Source: Stephanodiscus triporus (Eukaryota; Bacillariophyta; Thalassiosirophyceae; Thalassiosirales; Thalassiosiraceae). From it: a stretch of 14,280 nucleotides of DNA. The first letter of the stretch is position 1; the number at the start of each line of letters is the position of its first letter. The notes under the pieces were generated by a model, which saw only the letters and a list, made by a program, of their open reading frames with translations, ran no database searches and had not been told where the DNA came from. The translations under genes were made by a program, and so were the position numbers. This document shows positions 1 through 9,127 of the stretch, piece after piece. The stretch is taken from positions 1-14,280 of the forward strand of contig JALLAZ010000641.1 of the NCBI GenBank assembly GCA_036939755.1, written 5' to 3'.

Positions 1-393
1 TACTAAAATACGATGTCCCTTTGGCCCTGTTTCAAAACCCAGATTAAACTCGTATGGTATGGTAGGTAATACTTGATTTTTTTTTTTTTTTTGTTGTGTT
101 TGTTCTGGCCGTCGCATGTCAAAAAATTCACGCGTGACGATTATTTGTTTTACACAGCAAAATATGATGACCGTGATCGTGATTTGAGGTCGTCATTTTT
201 GGTACGACAATAGGAGTAGATAGCCCGACACATGACACTCGTGAACCCCGCCCCCTCTCTCCCATCCCGCCCGAGGAAACACCACTCGTGACCCCCTCCC
301 CTAGCTACTATGCGGAAGGGAAACATAGAACAACGAATCATCAAGGTGAAAGGAGGGGCGGGGGAAAGTCAAACGCATCATTTTGGGTGAGCG
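1..393. other. Upstream region of the first gene, no coding sequence seen
   Basis: No open frame here looks like protein. The region has a run of 16 T (77-92) and a CT/C-rich stretch (about 250-300). The string CACTCGTGA occurs twice (about 237 and 282), each followed by C-rich sequence. It presumably holds the promoter and 5' leader of the gene starting at 394, but I see no clear core-promoter motif. Confidence 0.5.
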
Positions 394-1352
394 ATGGCCG
401 ACAACAACAGGCGCAAATCCTCGGACTCCCTCGGCTTTCATGACTCCGTCTTCGACTGGGGTTCGAAAGCGGGGAGTTTCGGCAGCAGCTTCAAGAAATC
501 CACGAGTCAGGGCAGCGGTTCGACCGAAGCGGTCGATGGTGAGTAGTGCGTCGTTTCGTTTCGTTTCGTTTCGTTTCGTGCCCCGCACCGAAACAACAAC
601 CACTCCGAGCGGTATTTATTATCCCTCCTGGCGAGCGGGACTCCGTCCCGAGCTCACGTTATTATAATATTATTATCTTATCATTGTTTGGTTTTGATCT
701 CGCCGCAGACCCCCCCTCCTCCCGGTACGATCCTCGCGCCATGTCCCGCATAGTCGACATCACCGACCTCGTCGACGACAGCAGCTCGGACGGCTCCGCC
801 GACGAGGACGGCATCGTCGGCCACAGCTCCGGCGTCGGCGGGGTGGGAAGGCCGTCGTCGTCGTCGTCGTCGTCTTCGTCCGGCCCGGGGTCGTCGGGCG
901 ACGCCAAGCGAAGGCCGCACTTCCTCGTTCCGGTCGGCGTGGGATGGAGGCAGGTCGTCGTGCTCGGATCCCTCTTCGCGATCATCGCGACCTCGAGCCT
1001 CGCCGTCGGATACGCCGTCGTTGGATCCCAATCCTCCTCCTCGTCCTCCACCTACTCCTCTTCCCCCGACGACGACTCCTCCATCTCGGGCAGGGCGTAC
1101 ATGGGATCCGGGGAGGGGGAGCAGAAGCTACTCGAGATCGCGGAGCGCGTCGTCCTCGCTTGCTCCGAGTCGACCCTCGACGGTGACATGTCGGACTGTC
1201 GAGCACTCTGTCACGACTCCATGTGCTGCTTCGACGGGGGGGGATATTCGTGCGCGGACGACGAAGGCAGGAATTGCGCGGCGTACGCCGGGTGCTCGAA
1301 TTTGATGGACGGCGTGCCCGTCGGTGCGGAGGAGGAGGAGGACGAGGAGTGA
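394..1352 (+). CDS. Single-pass membrane protein with C-terminal eight-cysteine module (2 exons)
   Basis: Exons 394-538 and 709-1352 join into a 262-residue protein. The donor is GTGAGT at 539 and the acceptor CCGCAG ends at 708. The exon 1 frame hits TAG just inside the intron (544-546), so splicing is needed. The start is the first ATG of exon 1 (MADNNRRKSSDSLGF). Residues 1-125 are polar, rich in Ser, Asp and Gly, with a Ser run. One hydrophobic segment lies at about 131-153 (VVVLGSLFAIIATSSLAVGY), followed by a Ser/Asp stem. Residues 200-244 carry eight cysteines (C200, C212, C216, C221, C222, C230, C238, C244) with a central CCF. The protein ends in an acidic EEEEDEE tail. With no cleavable signal, a type II topology with the cysteine module outside the cytosol is the natural inference. 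I do not recognise a named family and the function is unknown. Confidence 0.8.
539..708 (+). other. Intron 1 of the first gene, with a pentanucleotide microsatellite
   Basis: This is a 170-base GT-AG intron (GTGAGT...GCCGCAG) inserted after the first base of a Gly/Asp codon. Skipping the splice gives a stop two codons into the intron. It holds five tandem CGTTT units (552-576). Joining the flanking exons gives a continuous 262-codon frame. Confidence 0.8.
552..576 (+). repeat. (CGTTT)5 microsatellite inside the intron
   Basis: Five perfect CGTTT units lie 13 bases after the splice donor. Because it is intronic, unit number can vary without changing the protein. Confidence 0.9.
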
Positions 1353-1680
1353 GAGGGGAGGGGGTTGGGGGCTGTCGGGTGGTGCGCGCGATATTATAAT
1401 ATGATGCGGAATGGACACGCGTCGCATGGGGTTTCCAAGCGAAAAGGGAAGGACCGAAACGAATGGGAGGGCAGGGGGAAGGGGTACACGTGGCCAGGCC
1501 GGGGTGTGGGGTTTAGTATATTATAATCCGCTCGATTGTTCTCGTTGCTCTGGCGCTTTTGTCGTTGGACTACGATATTGATTCCAAGTATATTAGATGT
1601 TAATGCTACTCCAATTTGATATAAAATTATCTTCTTTTTGTTATCTGTTACTTTCGTGAGTGTCTCGCCCTCGACTTTTA
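1353..1680. other. 3' flank of the first gene
   Basis: The first 160 bases are G-rich, then the sequence becomes AT-rich, with ATATTATAATAT-like strings at about 1391 and 1518. No gene or RNA signature is seen. The 3' UTR and polyadenylation site probably lie here, but no signal can be fixed. Confidence 0.4.
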
Positions 1681-1955
1681 CAGGAAATGAGGGAGCGAGT
1701 TTTCAAGGTTCTTGTATTTGAGGACAATTCCCGATTTGGCAAGACTTCCCTAACTTCGCCCCAGGACCAAGCACATCAACGTGTGCTATCGTCATTTTTG
1801 TGAACATGCGAGAAAAGGACTCATCAAGATCTTCCCAGTCGACACTAAGGACCAGATTGCCGATGTCTCACCAAGGCATTTGCTCATAATGATTTTCAAC
1901 GTCATTGTCGCTTCATGTGCGGCAAATAACCTCACAAGCAACCAAAGTGAGGGAG
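1681..1955 (+). pseudogene. Decayed Ty1/copia retrotransposon: RNase H C-terminus of the polyprotein, plus polypurine tract
   Basis: Three pieces in shifting frames match the end of a copia-type polyprotein. First is VLVFEDN at 1708-1728, like the (H)EDN motif of copia RNase H. Next, from about 1760, is PRTKHINVCYRHFCEHARKG followed by LIKIFPVDTKDQIADV; the copia hallmark is RTKHIDVRYHF..E followed by an IPT.DQ.AD.FTK motif. The expected FTK is lost at ADV, but reading one base over from about 1874 gives TKAFAHNDFQRHCRFMCGK and then TAA at 1927-1929, so one base has been lost. An earlier frame change lies between the EDN piece and PRTKH. A purine tract (AAAGTGAGGGAG, 1944-1955) follows. Integrase and reverse transcriptase are absent upstream, so only the 3' end remains and the element cannot be autonomous. 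Confidence 0.85.
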
Positions 1956-2223
1956 TGCTATGTATTTGATACTTTGGTACTTATTTTAGGTATGTGGTGT
2001 GCTTGAACCATTGTCATGCATGCATGCATACGTTGGATAAAGCCGGGAAGGTACTGACTGACTGTGGTGAGAGAAATAGAAACTTACTCAACTCATTTAG
2101 GTCATCGTTATTGTCAAACAAAAGCTTCGTCTACTTTTCATTTTATCGTCATTGTTCCTTTTCAACCAGTAATAATATTATATTTGTCATTTCCTCTTTG
2201 GTGGCATCTCATTAGCCTCAACA
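1956..2223 (+). mobile_element. Probable 3' LTR of the copia remnant
   Basis: Directly after the polypurine tract the sequence begins TGCTATGTATTTGATACTTT, a layout typical of a copia LTR start (TG...). The next good TG...CA partner is CAACA ending at 2223, giving about 268 bases. Inside are TGCATGCATGCAT and AT-rich stretches. No second LTR copy lies in the window, so the right boundary is an estimate. Confidence 0.45.
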
Positions 2224-2279
2224 GCGGGGGTCATCATCATCAACGATGCTTCGTCCTCGGCTTCGTTCTGCAAGGGTGA

Positions 2280-2579
2280 TCTGCAGCAGTGGCAGTGGCA
2301 GACATGGACGACAGTGACGCAACAATCTCCTCCTATGACTACTCCAAATTGATGATGGCGGACTCTGTCTCCCTGTTCAGAGATGAGGAATAGCCTACCC
2401 CTCCTCAGAATATACAACGGCTTCGCGGGATTCTTCAACTACAACCCACTTGGCGCCGAGATGAAGTGCAACTTTAAGGACGCGGTCTGGTCCAAATTCG
2501 TTCGGATGAGGGAGGACATCGTGGAGGTTAAAATGATAAGTTGATTACTCTATCTGACAAGGACTACCCGTTCCCGTAG
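2280..2579 (+). pseudogene. Frameshifted relic of an unidentified coding sequence
   Basis: Between the LTR and the sulfotransferase gene the sequence returns to gene-like composition. One frame reads SAAVAVADMDDSDATISSYD to SLFRDEE and stops at TAG 2391-2393. The next frame reads SLPLLRIYNGFAGFFNYNPL, then GAEMKCNFKDAVWSKFVRMR and EDIVEV, up to about 2530. The first frame then resumes with NDKLITLSDKDYPFP and stops at TAG 2577-2579. The simplest reading is one coding stretch with two compensating single-base indels, the second at the A-run 2530-2533. No start signal or intron fits better. I do not recognise the family. It could be an old gene fragment next to the retroelement, and the joining is inference. 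Confidence 0.35.
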
Positions 2580-2621
2580 CAGTCACAAAAAACTTTGCGT
2601 GGCACAACCAACCTTCTCTGC

Positions 2622-4916
2622 CTATCCAGCCTTCTTCTTCTTCTCCTTCTTCAACGCCTTCTTCCTATCCTTCGTACCCCATTCCTTCGACTGTTGATCG
2701 AACAACTCCTTCGCGTATGCGTACAACTTCGAATCGAACTGCGTCTGCCATGATATCAACGCGTGCGCCTGGGATCCCCTCTTGGGAATCTCGTACTCGT
2801 ACGCGTTCGCGTTCGTCCCCCCGGATGTCAATTCCTTGACGCAATCCTCCTGCTTCATCTTGGCCGTCTCGTCGTCGCTGTACTTCCACCCGTTGAACGC
2901 CATCATCTGGTGAACGAACTCATCCAGGTCGTCGAGGAACCCGATCAAGAATTTCGTTTTCAACACCTCCTTTGCCTGATCCAGGTCCTCCTTCGTAAGT
3001 TCCCCCGCCATCCGGTTGGCGAGGAAACGACACATCCAGTTATTCTCGATGCCGTTCCCCTGAGCGTAGTCCTCGATCGTGGTCGTGGCGTCCAGATTCC
3101 CCAATGTCTTCACCCTGTGATAGTACATCGACGTGGCGCGATCTATCGGATCGCGCATGACCACGAACGCCCGTCCCTGATGGTCGAGGTCGAACATCGC
3201 CGCCGCCTCATGGAAGTAAGACGACACGATGACGTCCGCGAGGCCGGAGCGTACCAATCCCAGGTCGATCGCGCGCTGTATCCCTGGCACGGTCGTGGTG
3301 TCGACGTTCACGAATCGCGACTCCTGCACGTCGACGACCTGAAGGATCGGATCGGCGCCGTGGCCGTCCCGCACGCCCACCTCGGAGGCCTGGACAAGGA
3401 TCAGGCACTTCCCCAGGATGGTCTTGACGGTGCTACCGCCCGATCGAGGGACGTGGAAGAAGAACGCCGTGTCGGCGTCGGGACGGCTGGGATCGGACAC
3501 GTCGGAGAAGTGGCGCAGGGGCGATAGGTATTCGTGCTCGGGGTCGTAGGTCTTCTCGACGGGGGGGGGGAGCCTGTACTCGTACTCCTCGACGTCGTTC
3601 GTTTCCCCTCCCCCTCCCCCCCCCGCCACCCCCCCCACTCCTTCCGCCCCGTCTACCCCCGGGGCATTCGGGAGGGCATGCGGAACGAGAGATCCCGCGC
3701 CGTCCCTCGCGTCGATCCCCCTTATCGACCCTCCGCCGTATTCCAAGCCCATCGCGTTTCCCTCCCCCGTCGTCGTCGTCGTCGTCATCGTCGTCTTCGT
3801 CATCGCGGTCGTCATTCCGACGTCGCCCCCTCCGCGACCGCCACGACCGCCGACGAAGTGCAGCGTCAACGCGAGCGCGAAAAGCCCCGCGAGAATCGCG
3901 GACGCCCGCCTCCTCTCCCTCCCCTCGACCTTCTTCCGCCGAAGTTCCTCGAGCGCGCGCCTCGTCGACGTCGCCGAGCGGTACCTCACCCCCGCCACGA
4001 TCGCCGACGGATCGTGGAGGGTAGTACGCGGCGGATGCGCGAACGATCCGTCGTCGCCCGGGGGAGGAGGATGGCCGACGCCGCCGGCGCCGGACGACAT
4101 CGCCGATCCCGTCCATCCCCCGGGAGAGGACGCGAACCACGGCCGTCGTCGCTTGCCCGTTCCGCCGACGCCGCCGTCGCCGCCTCCGCCGCCGCCGTGA
4201 ACGACGTCCAGGCCCGACGACGACGTCGTCGTCGCGGACGTCGTCGTGCGATCGTCGACGAACGACACGACTCCGCCCCGCTGCTTCCCCCTCGCCGGCC
4301 TCGGGAGGAGATGCGCGCGATCGCCGTCGACGTCGACGTCCCGCGTGTTGCGAAGCAGGACGCTTGGTATCGTGACGCCGCTCGCGACGGTCTCGTTCCC
4401 TCCCCCCCCGACGGCCGCGACGACCGACTTGACGGGCCTGCCGCCGTCGATGAGCATCCCCAACGACGTGGATGTCGTCGTCGTCGTCGTGGGCCTCTGA
4501 TGCTGCTGCCGCCTCGCATTCGCGGCGTGCCGATCCTCCCGCCTCTGCCGTCCGTCGACGTTCTTCGCGTTATTCACGCCGCGCCCGGATGTCGTCTTCC
4601 GATGATGATGATGATGATGATGATGCAGTCCGTCGTCGTCGTCGACTACGGGGTCGCGACGATGATGGCGACGACCGCGACGATGCCGCGCGTCGTCGTC
4701 GCCCTCGTCGTCCGACGGATCCCGCGGCGACGATCGCGACGCCTCCGTCGGTCGACCGTGGTCATCGACGATGTCGTCGTCGTCGTCTTCGTGTTGATGA
4801 TGCCGACCGTTCTCGTCGCCGTTCGGAGCGCCCATCGTCGCGACTTGGCGGCGGCGGGACGACGGCGGCGGCGGGGCGGGGGTCATTTCCCTCTCTCTCT
4901 CTTTTTTTTCTTTCAC
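2622..4916 (-). CDS. Type II membrane sulfotransferase (P-loop, PAPS-dependent)
   Basis: This is an intronless frame of 764 codons. Residues 1-335 are low-complexity and polar, with Asp runs, eight consecutive His at about 97-104, Thr and Gly runs. One membrane segment lies at about 338-356 (ASAILAGLFALALTLHFVGG), then a Gly/Thr-rich stem. The catalytic domain starts at about 483. FFFHVPRSGGST is the 5'-phosphosulfate-binding loop, and VVMRDPIDRATSMYYH (about 583-599) is the 3'-phosphate-binding motif with its RDP..R..S core. The tail is basic (KKALKKEKKKKAG). Family knowledge: Golgi enzymes of this layout move sulfate from PAPS to sugars or proteins in the lumen. The acceptor here cannot be told. 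The start is uncertain: M1 is followed by KEKKERERE coded by a CT/GA repeat that looks like 5' UTR, so M11 (4886) or M28 (4835) may be the true start. The gene is head to head with yaaA, 163 bases apart. Confidence 0.82.
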   Translation of the reverse strand: MKEKKEREREMTPAPPPPSSRRRQVATMGAPNGDENGRHHQHEDDDDDIVDDHGRPTEASRSSPRDPSDDEGDDDARHRRGRRHHRRDPVVDDDDGLHHHHHHHHRKTTSGRGVNNAKNVDGRQRREDRHAANARRQQHQRPTTTTTTSTSLGMLIDGGRPVKSVVAAVGGGGNETVASGVTIPSVLLRNTRDVDVDGDRAHLLPRPARGKQRGGVVSFVDDRTTTSATTTSSSGLDVVHGGGGGGDGGVGGTGKRRRPWFASSPGGWTGSAMSSGAGGVGHPPPPGDDGSFAHPPRTTLHDPSAIVAGVRYRSATSTRRALEELRRKKVEGRERRRASAILAGLFALALTLHFVGGRGGRGGGDVGMTTAMTKTTMTTTTTTGEGNAMGLEYGGGSIRGIDARDGAGSLVPHALPNAPGVDGAEGVGGVAGGGGGGETNDVEEYEYRLPPPVEKTYDPEHEYLSPLRHFSDVSDPSRPDADTAFFFHVPRSGGSTVKTILGKCLILVQASEVGVRDGHGADPILQVVDVQESRFVNVDTTTVPGIQRAIDLGLVRSGLADVIVSSYFHEAAAMFDLDHQGRAFVVMRDPIDRATSMYYHRVKTLGNLDATTTIEDYAQGNGIENNWMCRFLANRMAGELTKEDLDQAKEVLKTKFLIGFLDDLDEFVHQMMAFNGWKYSDDETAKMKQEDCVKELTSGGTNANAYEYEIPKRGSQAHALISWQTQFDSKLYAYAKELFDQQSKEWGTKDRKKALKKEKKKKAG
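4602..4625 (+). repeat. GAT/ATG trinucleotide repeat coding for eight His on the minus strand
   Basis: About eight tandem GAT units on the plus strand read as CAT (His) codons in the sulfotransferase N-terminal tail. It is a length-variable site inside a part of the protein that is probably disordered. Confidence 0.8.
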
Positions 4917-5079
4917 ACCTCCACATCGGTTTCTGGGTTCCAGTCGCTAATCGATTTTGTCACAGTGACATTTGTTTTCCCAGCTGGAGATTGCGTGGAC
5001 ACGACGCAAGAAGACCAACAACCTGAGCCCTCGGCATTTTTTGTGTGTTGATAAGTAGATATCGAATCGGCAAACTAAT
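4917..5079. promoter_or_regulatory. Divergent promoter region shared by the sulfotransferase and yaaA genes
   Basis: These 163 bases separate two head-to-head genes, so both promoters must lie here or in the leaders. The stretch contains a perfect 13-base palindrome, TGTCACAGTGACA (4958-4970), and a CT-rich tract next to the minus-strand gene. No TATA-like box is convincing. Confidence 0.5.
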
Positions 5080-6123
5080 ATGGCAGGAGCGATCGGAAAC
5101 GGCATCATCATGGTGCTCTCGCCCGCGAAGACGATGGACCTCCGACCGCTCAATCGACGGGACTTATTATGCCACGACGGCGTGGCATTGGCCGAGATCG
5201 TGCGACTCAACCGCGAAAACGACTGCCGCCTGCTGTGCGATGAAGCATTCTCGGCGATGATATGCGACGCGATGAAGGGCAGGACCGAGGCAGAGCTACG
5301 ATCGATGTTGAACCTGTCGACCAAGCTTTCGAAGGTCGCGCGTCGGTATTGGGCGGACTTCGACCTCGGGGAGAAGGAAGGCGGCGCGGATGGCGCGGCA
5401 TCGGACGCGGATTGCAGACCGGCGATGTTCACGTTCTCAGGACCCGCATACCAAGGACTGGACCCATCCACGTGCGATGGAAAGACAATGGCGTACCTGG
5501 CCTCTCGCTTGTTCATTATCGATCCCGTATACGGCGTGCTGCGCGCCCTGTAAGGCATGCATCCGTATCGACTGGAAATGACATCCCGCCCTTTCCCTCG
5601 GGAGGATGAGGACGATGCCAACCTGGCATCCCGTTGGAGGCGTCGTGTTTCGATCTACCTCGGGAAGGAATTGACGAGGATACGCTCGCCGCCGAGGCTC
5701 GGAGAGGAAGGGGAGGAGGGCGAGGGCGGGCCGATACTCGTCAATCTCGCATCGGAGGAATATTCCTCGTGTATCGACGCGAACTTATTGCCTCGGAATG
5801 CCATCTTTTTGAATGTAGTATTCCTCCACGCTGGACGCGTGATTTCCGTACACGCGAAGAGGGCGAGGGGATGTATGGCGAGATACCTCGCCGAGGTGGG
5901 AGCGAGGACGTTACGGGACGTTTGCGACTTCGATCGGGAGGGGTATCGATGCGTGGCGTTCGCGGACGGTAACATGTGGAAGGAGGATGCGGGCAAAAAA
6001 TGCGATAGCGACGCGAAAATCATGCGCGTGATATTCGATCGGGACGTCGCCAAGTGGGACGCTAAGCGATCGGCTTCGGATTCTAAGAAGCAGAATGCCT
6101 CGAAGAAAACGAAGAAATTATAG
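5080..6123 (+). pseudogene. yaaA: YaaA/UPF0246 family protein with one in-frame TAA stop
   Basis: Two stretches in the same frame (5080-5550 and 5554-6120) together give a complete YaaA-family protein, split only by TAA at 5551-5553. Landmarks in order: VLSPAKTMDL near the N-terminus, FTFSGPAYQGL, YGVLRAL just before the stop, MHPYRLEM just after, VNLASEEYSSCID, ISVHAKRARGCMARYL, DREGYRCVAF, and a basic tail. Bacterial YaaA has YGVLRPLD.MQPYRLEM at this place, so the stop replaces one residue (usually Asp) without changing spacing. The frame is about 347 codons against about 258 in E. coli, due to a Gly/Asp-rich insert (about 95-115) and the C-terminal extension. In bacteria YaaA limits peroxide damage, linked to iron control. 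Both halves look intact, so this is a recent nonsense allele, a readthrough or recoded gene, or a base-call error. An ATG lies one codon after the stop (5557), so reinitiation is possible. The start could also be ATG 5110. Confidence 0.85.
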
Positions 6124-6408
6124 ATGATTCGGAGTAATCAATTTATTGTCTATCTGCAACTTCATGGGAAAGCATCAAATATGATTGTCCTGGCAGGGAT
6201 GATTAATTTACTTTCCTCTTAGGTCCACTCCTTCTGCGAACGCATTCACGTATCCGCACACGGGGCAAAGCTCTTCCAACTAAGCGTTTTTCCTGAATGA
6301 CGACAGAGATGATGTCATCTCGTCAATTTTATATATAGACTCTCAAGTATTGAAATAAGTTCCATTCGATAATACAGGTTTTTCATGTTGATGATATCAA
6401 GTATAGAA
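6124..6408. other. Convergent 3' region between yaaA and the coiled-coil gene
   Basis: An AT-rich stretch of 285 bases lies between two tail-to-tail genes. It should hold both 3' UTRs. TCAATTTATTG near 6139 and TATATATAG near 6331 are seen, but no poly(A) signal can be assigned. Confidence 0.4.
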
Positions 6409-9096
6409 TTATCCTTCTTCATCAAGTTCTGGTAACGGTGGAGGTTCCATCGGGTCTTTCATCCCCACTGAGTCGCTAGAAGTCCAAGACGATGCATTAT
6501 TTCCATCAGTATTAACGCCGGAGTAACTTTCCCAGGAATCACCCTGCGCAGCGGTTGACTCAGTTGATGTCTCGTCTGTCAAGGGCGGGGATGGTGACAA
6601 GGCAGATGGTCGTAGCTCGTCGGACACTATATCTTGAATTGGTAACAAACGGGTTTCGACAGCGGTTTCGTTCCTGGCTAACGGTTTCCGTTGTTTTTGC
6701 CTCCTTCCCAGCTCTCGTTGATACAATTGCAAACTTGACGGAGTAAGCAACCCGTGTAACCCCGTCGCACGGGAGAAAGCTTTTCGCATGGAACGGAAGG
6801 GAACAACCCTTTGCTTGATAATAGATTGTCGTGGCCTCGGGTTTTTGGTATTGAATGACGTGGAATCCTCCTCGGAAGGTTGCGGGGTAAGGGTTAAGTG
6901 TCGTACAGATGTGATAGCCAGCATCGGTTCTTCTTTCTCGAGTTTACCATCGACATCATCGGACTCATCATCGTTCATGTTCCATTCGTCTGGCTTCATT
7001 TCCTCTTCACCGACACTGCCAAAAACATCCTGTAAAGGACCCAAGGACGGATTCGACACCCCAAAACTGACACCCCTCTCCTCCAGCCTTGCATAAACCT
7101 TAGCAGCTGCCCTCTCGACCTCGTCCTCCAATGACGAGGATTCGAGCGACTGAGCCCGTTCATTGTCAACCTTTTTGTCGTCCGCCTCCATTTCCCACAG
7201 CGTTCTTGCCCTGGATATCCTGTCGTTAATTTCGATCTCCATCGCATCTTCCCATCGGGAACGCTCCTCCTTCATCGTGTGTTGCATATCCTCCAAGTAT
7301 CGATTCTCCAGCTCCATCCGTTGCCTCTGCAACCTGTCAGTCCATTCGGTTACAAGCCTTCGTTCCACTTCTAACTTTTCTTCGTTGGAACGCACCTCCC
7401 ATTCCTCGGCGATGCGCGCCTCCCACGCAGCCTTCATGTTCGCGAGGGTCAATTCCAGCTCTTTCCCCCTCTCCTCGTTCCATGTGCGTCGTTCTTCCTC
7501 CAACCGTTGTCGCGATAGTCCTTCCAAGGAGGCCCTCTCCTCTTCCAATCTCAGGAATAATTGTCGTGCGCTTTGGCTCTTTATCTCCTCGGTCCGCCTC
7601 TCGGCGTCATCAGCCCGCACCTTCCAATCGGCGACCTCCCGTTCCAACGCATCTATTCTCGCGCGAGATTTCTCCCGCTCGCCGACCAATTCCTCGAGCA
7701 AAGCCCTCGTCTCGTTCTGCTCCTTCGATAGCGTCTCGGCACGACGCTTGTACTCGTCGGCAACGTCGGCGTGCTCCCTCGCGATACCCTCCAGCCTGCC
7801 GCACTCCTTCTCCCTCACATCTAGTTCCCTCCTTGCGATGGCAAAGTTTGCCAGACGATCCTCGAGCTGATCAACGTACAACCCTATCAGGTCCAACTCC
7901 TCCCTTGTCCTGTTGTGCTTCCTCGTGAGATTCACGATCCTGCCCTCGAGATCCTCCCGTTCGAGTCGCGCGTCCTCCGACATCGCATTCATCTCCTCGA
8001 TCAATGCCGATTCCCTCTCCCTCGCGTCTTCAAGGTCTTGCGCGAGGCGTTCAGTCCTCGGCGCCTCCTCCCTCATCTCGGCCTGCAATTGCCTAAGCGC
8101 CGCCTTCAGTACCATCCTGTCCTCCTCGAACACCGCCACCCTTTCGTTCAACTCCGATATTATCGTGTCGCGGGAATTCACGACGTCCATGATCGCCGAG
8201 TTGTTCCGCTGGAGCGACGATAGCGCCGACTCGAGCTCCTCGACGTTCGACCTCTCGGCCTGTAGGGCGTGCAGGAGCGTTGTTCGCGCCAGCTCCCTCG
8301 AGGCGCGTATACGCTCCTCGTCGTCCATGACGAGACCCCCCACGTCGTGGACGATCGCGGTAGACATCAAGTCGTCGTCGTCTCCTGAGGACGAATCGCC
8401 CCACCCAAAGAACCAGCCCCAGAAGGACTGCCTCCTCTTCCTCTTCTTTCGCCTTTTCTGGTCGAAGTCATTGAGAAACCTAGTCCTCTCCTCCTCGAAT
8501 CTCTCCGTCTCGACGAGGCACGACATTCGTTCGAGGTCGTCGGTTACCCTCCTGAGTTCGGCTCGCAGTCCGACGACGGCTTGCTCTCGCTCGTTTTCCC
8601 TTTCCTCCAAGCGCTCGCGCTCGACGCCGAGCTCGTCGGCCTCCCGTCGAAGGTCGATTATAGTTGACGACAGCGCCGTGCAGTTGGATTCGAGCTCTAC
8701 GTTACGATTGCGGACGCGGTGGTAGTTCGACTCGGCGTCGGCGAGTCGCTCCGACAGGACCTCGATCCTTCCAGTGAGGTACTCCGACTCGCTGGTAAGG
8801 GTGGAGATGATCGACGAAAAGTTCTGGAGCTGGTGGGCCAGCGACATCTCGCGGATTGTCGACTCGTCGAGCTCGAGGAGTAGGCGCTGGTAGGAGTTGT
8901 CGTCATACTGTCCATTGTATGCGAGGTTGTTGCCGTTGTAGTTGGGATTGAAGTTCGGATTGTAGTTGGGATTGTAGTTGCGATTGGCCTGGTAATAATT
9001 GTTTCCCGGCGTTTGGAGTTTTTGCTGTTGTTGTTGTTGTTGTTGTTGTTGCTGCTGTTGTCTGAGCTGTTGTTGCTGTTGTTGTTGTTGTTGTTG

Positions 9097-9127
<31 letters not shown>

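Noticed and set aside
2763..3527. A 254-codon plus-strand frame opposite the sulfotransferase catalytic domain
   Set aside because: It lies exactly antisense to conserved P-loop and RDP motifs, and its own translation matches no family I know.
3534..5051. A 505-codon plus-strand open frame opposite the sulfotransferase gene
   Set aside because: It is Arg/Pro/Ser-rich shadow coding caused by the GC-rich minus-strand gene. It has no domain, and the minus strand has clear sulfotransferase motifs.
5550..5604. A small intron starting GTAAGG that would remove the yaaA stop
   Set aside because: Any downstream acceptor would also delete the conserved PYRLEM motif, which aligns without gaps to family members across the stop.
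7163..8725. Long Ser/Arg-rich plus-strand frames opposite the coiled-coil gene
   Set aside because: They are the complement of Glu, Arg and Leu codons in the coiled coil; composition alone explains them.
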